Origin: Erythrobacter sp.
GTDB taxonomy: Bacteria > Pseudomonadota > Alphaproteobacteria > Sphingomonadales > Sphingomonadaceae
Assembly (NCBI GenBank): GCA_027311945.1
Contig: DAICXZ010000008.1
Span: 123,972-187,971, forward strand
DNA length: 64,000 nt
Direction of reading: 5' to 3'
Part shown: one piece after another, positions 62,769 through 64,000 of the stretch
How positions within the stretch are numbered: position 1 is the stretch's first letter
Layout of the letters: each line of letters begins with the position of its first letter
The notes under the pieces: generated by a model
The model's input: the letters and a program-made list of their open reading frames with translations, nothing else
What the model was told of the DNA's origin: nothing
Database searches by the model: none
Translations under genes and position numbers: made by a program

Positions 62769-64000
62769 TAAAATACTGAATAGCTCCGGCTCTATTAATG
62801 AACCATCTTATACTTTCCTCTCTGATGAAGATACTGGTATTATAAACCCTGCACCAAACACAATATCGTTTATTGTTGGCGGTGATTTAAACAAGACAGA
62901 AGTTATTAAAATTGAAAGAACTGGTAATAGTAACACTAGCAGTAACATATTCTTAGAAGGCGATGTATGGGTCGATGAACTAACATTTACAAGACGTGGT
63001 GGATTGAAACTAGACGGTGATTATGCGTATTTCACTGGTACAACAGGCTTGCGTTTACCACAAGGTACAACAGAGCAACGTCCAACTTCTGAAATAGGAA
63101 TACTTCGTTATAATTCAACACTAGATACTTTTGATATAGGGTTTAATGTTGCACGTCCATCAACTACAACTACTGCTACTAAATGGGGAAACCTTTCATT
63201 AGAGAAAAACAAATCATCATGGTTTGTTCGTTCGGGTGATAGTATATTTGGTGATATACAACTAACTAATAACGCACGTGTACTAGCGACCAATTGCTCC
63301 GGCTCTCTACCATCAATTACTTTTGATAGTGATGCAAGAACAGGCTTCTATAAATCAACAAACGGTATATCACTATCTGTTGAATCAAATAGGAACGTAG
63401 AACCAGTTATAAAAGTCACGCGAATATCTGATGCAGTTCGTGGTAATGAAGTTATAATGAATGCCGATTTATTGGTGGAAGAAATATCATTTAGTAGTCT
63501 AAGAATGCATGGTGATTATGCTTATGTCGATGGTGTAGGCGGGTTTAGACTGCCTATTGGTAATACTGCACAACGAAACGCTACAACTGGTGTTCTCCGT
63601 TATAACAACCAAACAAATACATTTGAAATGAGAACAAACAGTAAGTGGATAATTGCTAGTGGTAATATAGATACCGATACTTGGGTAAATCGTACCGGCG
63701 ATTCTATGACTGGTAATTTGAAAATGACTAGCAACGCACTAATACGTGCAAGCTATGGTACTGTTGCTGCACCATCATATAGTTTTGATGGTGACGAGGA
63801 TACCGGCCTAATTCGTTCAGGTTCTGATGCAATATCGTTAGTGGTAGGTGGTACTGTTAATGCTACGCCAGCAATTATTATTAATAGAACAGGCAATGGA
63901 AACAACGACAAAACTATAACTATAAATGGCAATTTAATAGTTAATGGCACACAAACAACTATCAACACCACTGAATTGGTGATAGACGATAATAAGATTA
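62761..64000 (+). CDS. Phage tail-fibre/virion structural protein, partial at both ends
   Basis: An uninterrupted frame of 413 codons runs to the window edge, with no start codon at its left end. It is built from repeats. The motif PSYTFLSDEDTGI / PSITFDSDARTGFY / PSYSFDGDEDTGLI occurs three times, with the D/S-D-x-x-TG core at codons starting 62821, 63328 and 63790 (spacing 169 and 154 residues). Between copies lie LRLPQGTTEQRP... GILRYNS and FRLPIGNTAQRN... GVLRYNN (165 residues apart), and the end reads VNGTQTTINTTELVIDD. These motifs are typical of structural proteins of marine T4-like cyanophages. The attached bacterial sequence in the same frame upstream (open from 62584) is not part of the gene. 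Confidence 0.85.

Noticed and set aside
63108..63971. Two minus-strand open frames in the phage-like region (63108-63293 and 63753-63971)
   Set aside because: The plus-strand frame is open throughout and has fibre repeats; the minus-strand products are low-complexity shadows.
62660..64000. Integrated prophage beginning at the composition break
   Set aside because: The visible part is an interior piece of a fibre gene without any integration or regulatory genes, so a prophage end is not supported.

Overview
The first 62.75 kb is GC-rich (63% in one flanking line I counted), gene-dense DNA from an alphaproteobacterium. It most likely belongs to the Sphingomonadales, near Erythrobacteraceae. 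The grounds are gene content and order (lapA-pyrF-trpF-trpB-trpA-accD-folC, cckA beside a DUF2062 gene, cpdR, tandem DUF4139 proteins, SapC, DUF4169), an alphaproteobacterial GTTC-N7-GTTC SOS box at recA, and sphingomonad-type palindromic repeats. Taxonomy is inferred from recognition, not from a search. Nearly all of it is core chromosome.

Layout. 1-1300: truncated ydbH-like gene and radC. 1387-8798: purB, then an operon-like run for envelope, pyrimidine, tryptophan, malonyl-CoA and folate synthesis. 8795-14329: AmpG-like permease, rluB, rsmD and a UvrD-like helicase. 14428-20186: Crp/Fnr regulator, small proteins, rhlE, an FAD oxidoreductase and SapC. 20268-20412: a terminator, a promoter and a probable small RNA with an anti-Shine-Dalgarno motif. 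20418-22096: N-formylglutamate amidohydrolase, cpdR and tRNA-Val(GAC). 22136-30744: a fatty-acid beta-oxidation island (merR, fadD, divergent fadA-fadN-fadE and a flavin oxidoreductase), with a perfect palindrome in the divergent promoter region. 30782-33628: a three-gene type III polyketide cluster (synthase, methyltransferase, FAD hydroxylase). 33731-44918: icd, a GNAT-nitrilase fusion, putP, a Kef-type antiporter, alaS, a methyltransferase and recA. 45057-57170: two DUF4139 exported proteins, cckA, DUF2062, smpB, an S9 peptidase, dapA and slt. 57167-62659: an EAL protein, greB with two tiny genes, patatin, and the yqiK/yqiJ membrane-microdomain pair.

At about 62755-62768 the sequence changes abruptly to AT-rich DNA (about 37% GC in one line I counted). 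This runs to the window end as one open frame of 413 codons with no start and no end. It encodes a modular tail-fibre or structural protein like those of marine T4-like phages. No integrase, attachment site or host-phage boundary gene is visible. The simplest reading is a chimeric assembly join in an environmental dataset; a real insertion is possible but not supported here.

No CRISPR array, insertion sequence, rRNA or obvious defence system was found. No gene-free stretch exceeds about 300 bases. The features most worth follow-up are the phage junction, the small-RNA candidate, the polyketide cluster, the MerR-type palindrome, and the repeat that supplies the N terminus of one DUF4139 gene.
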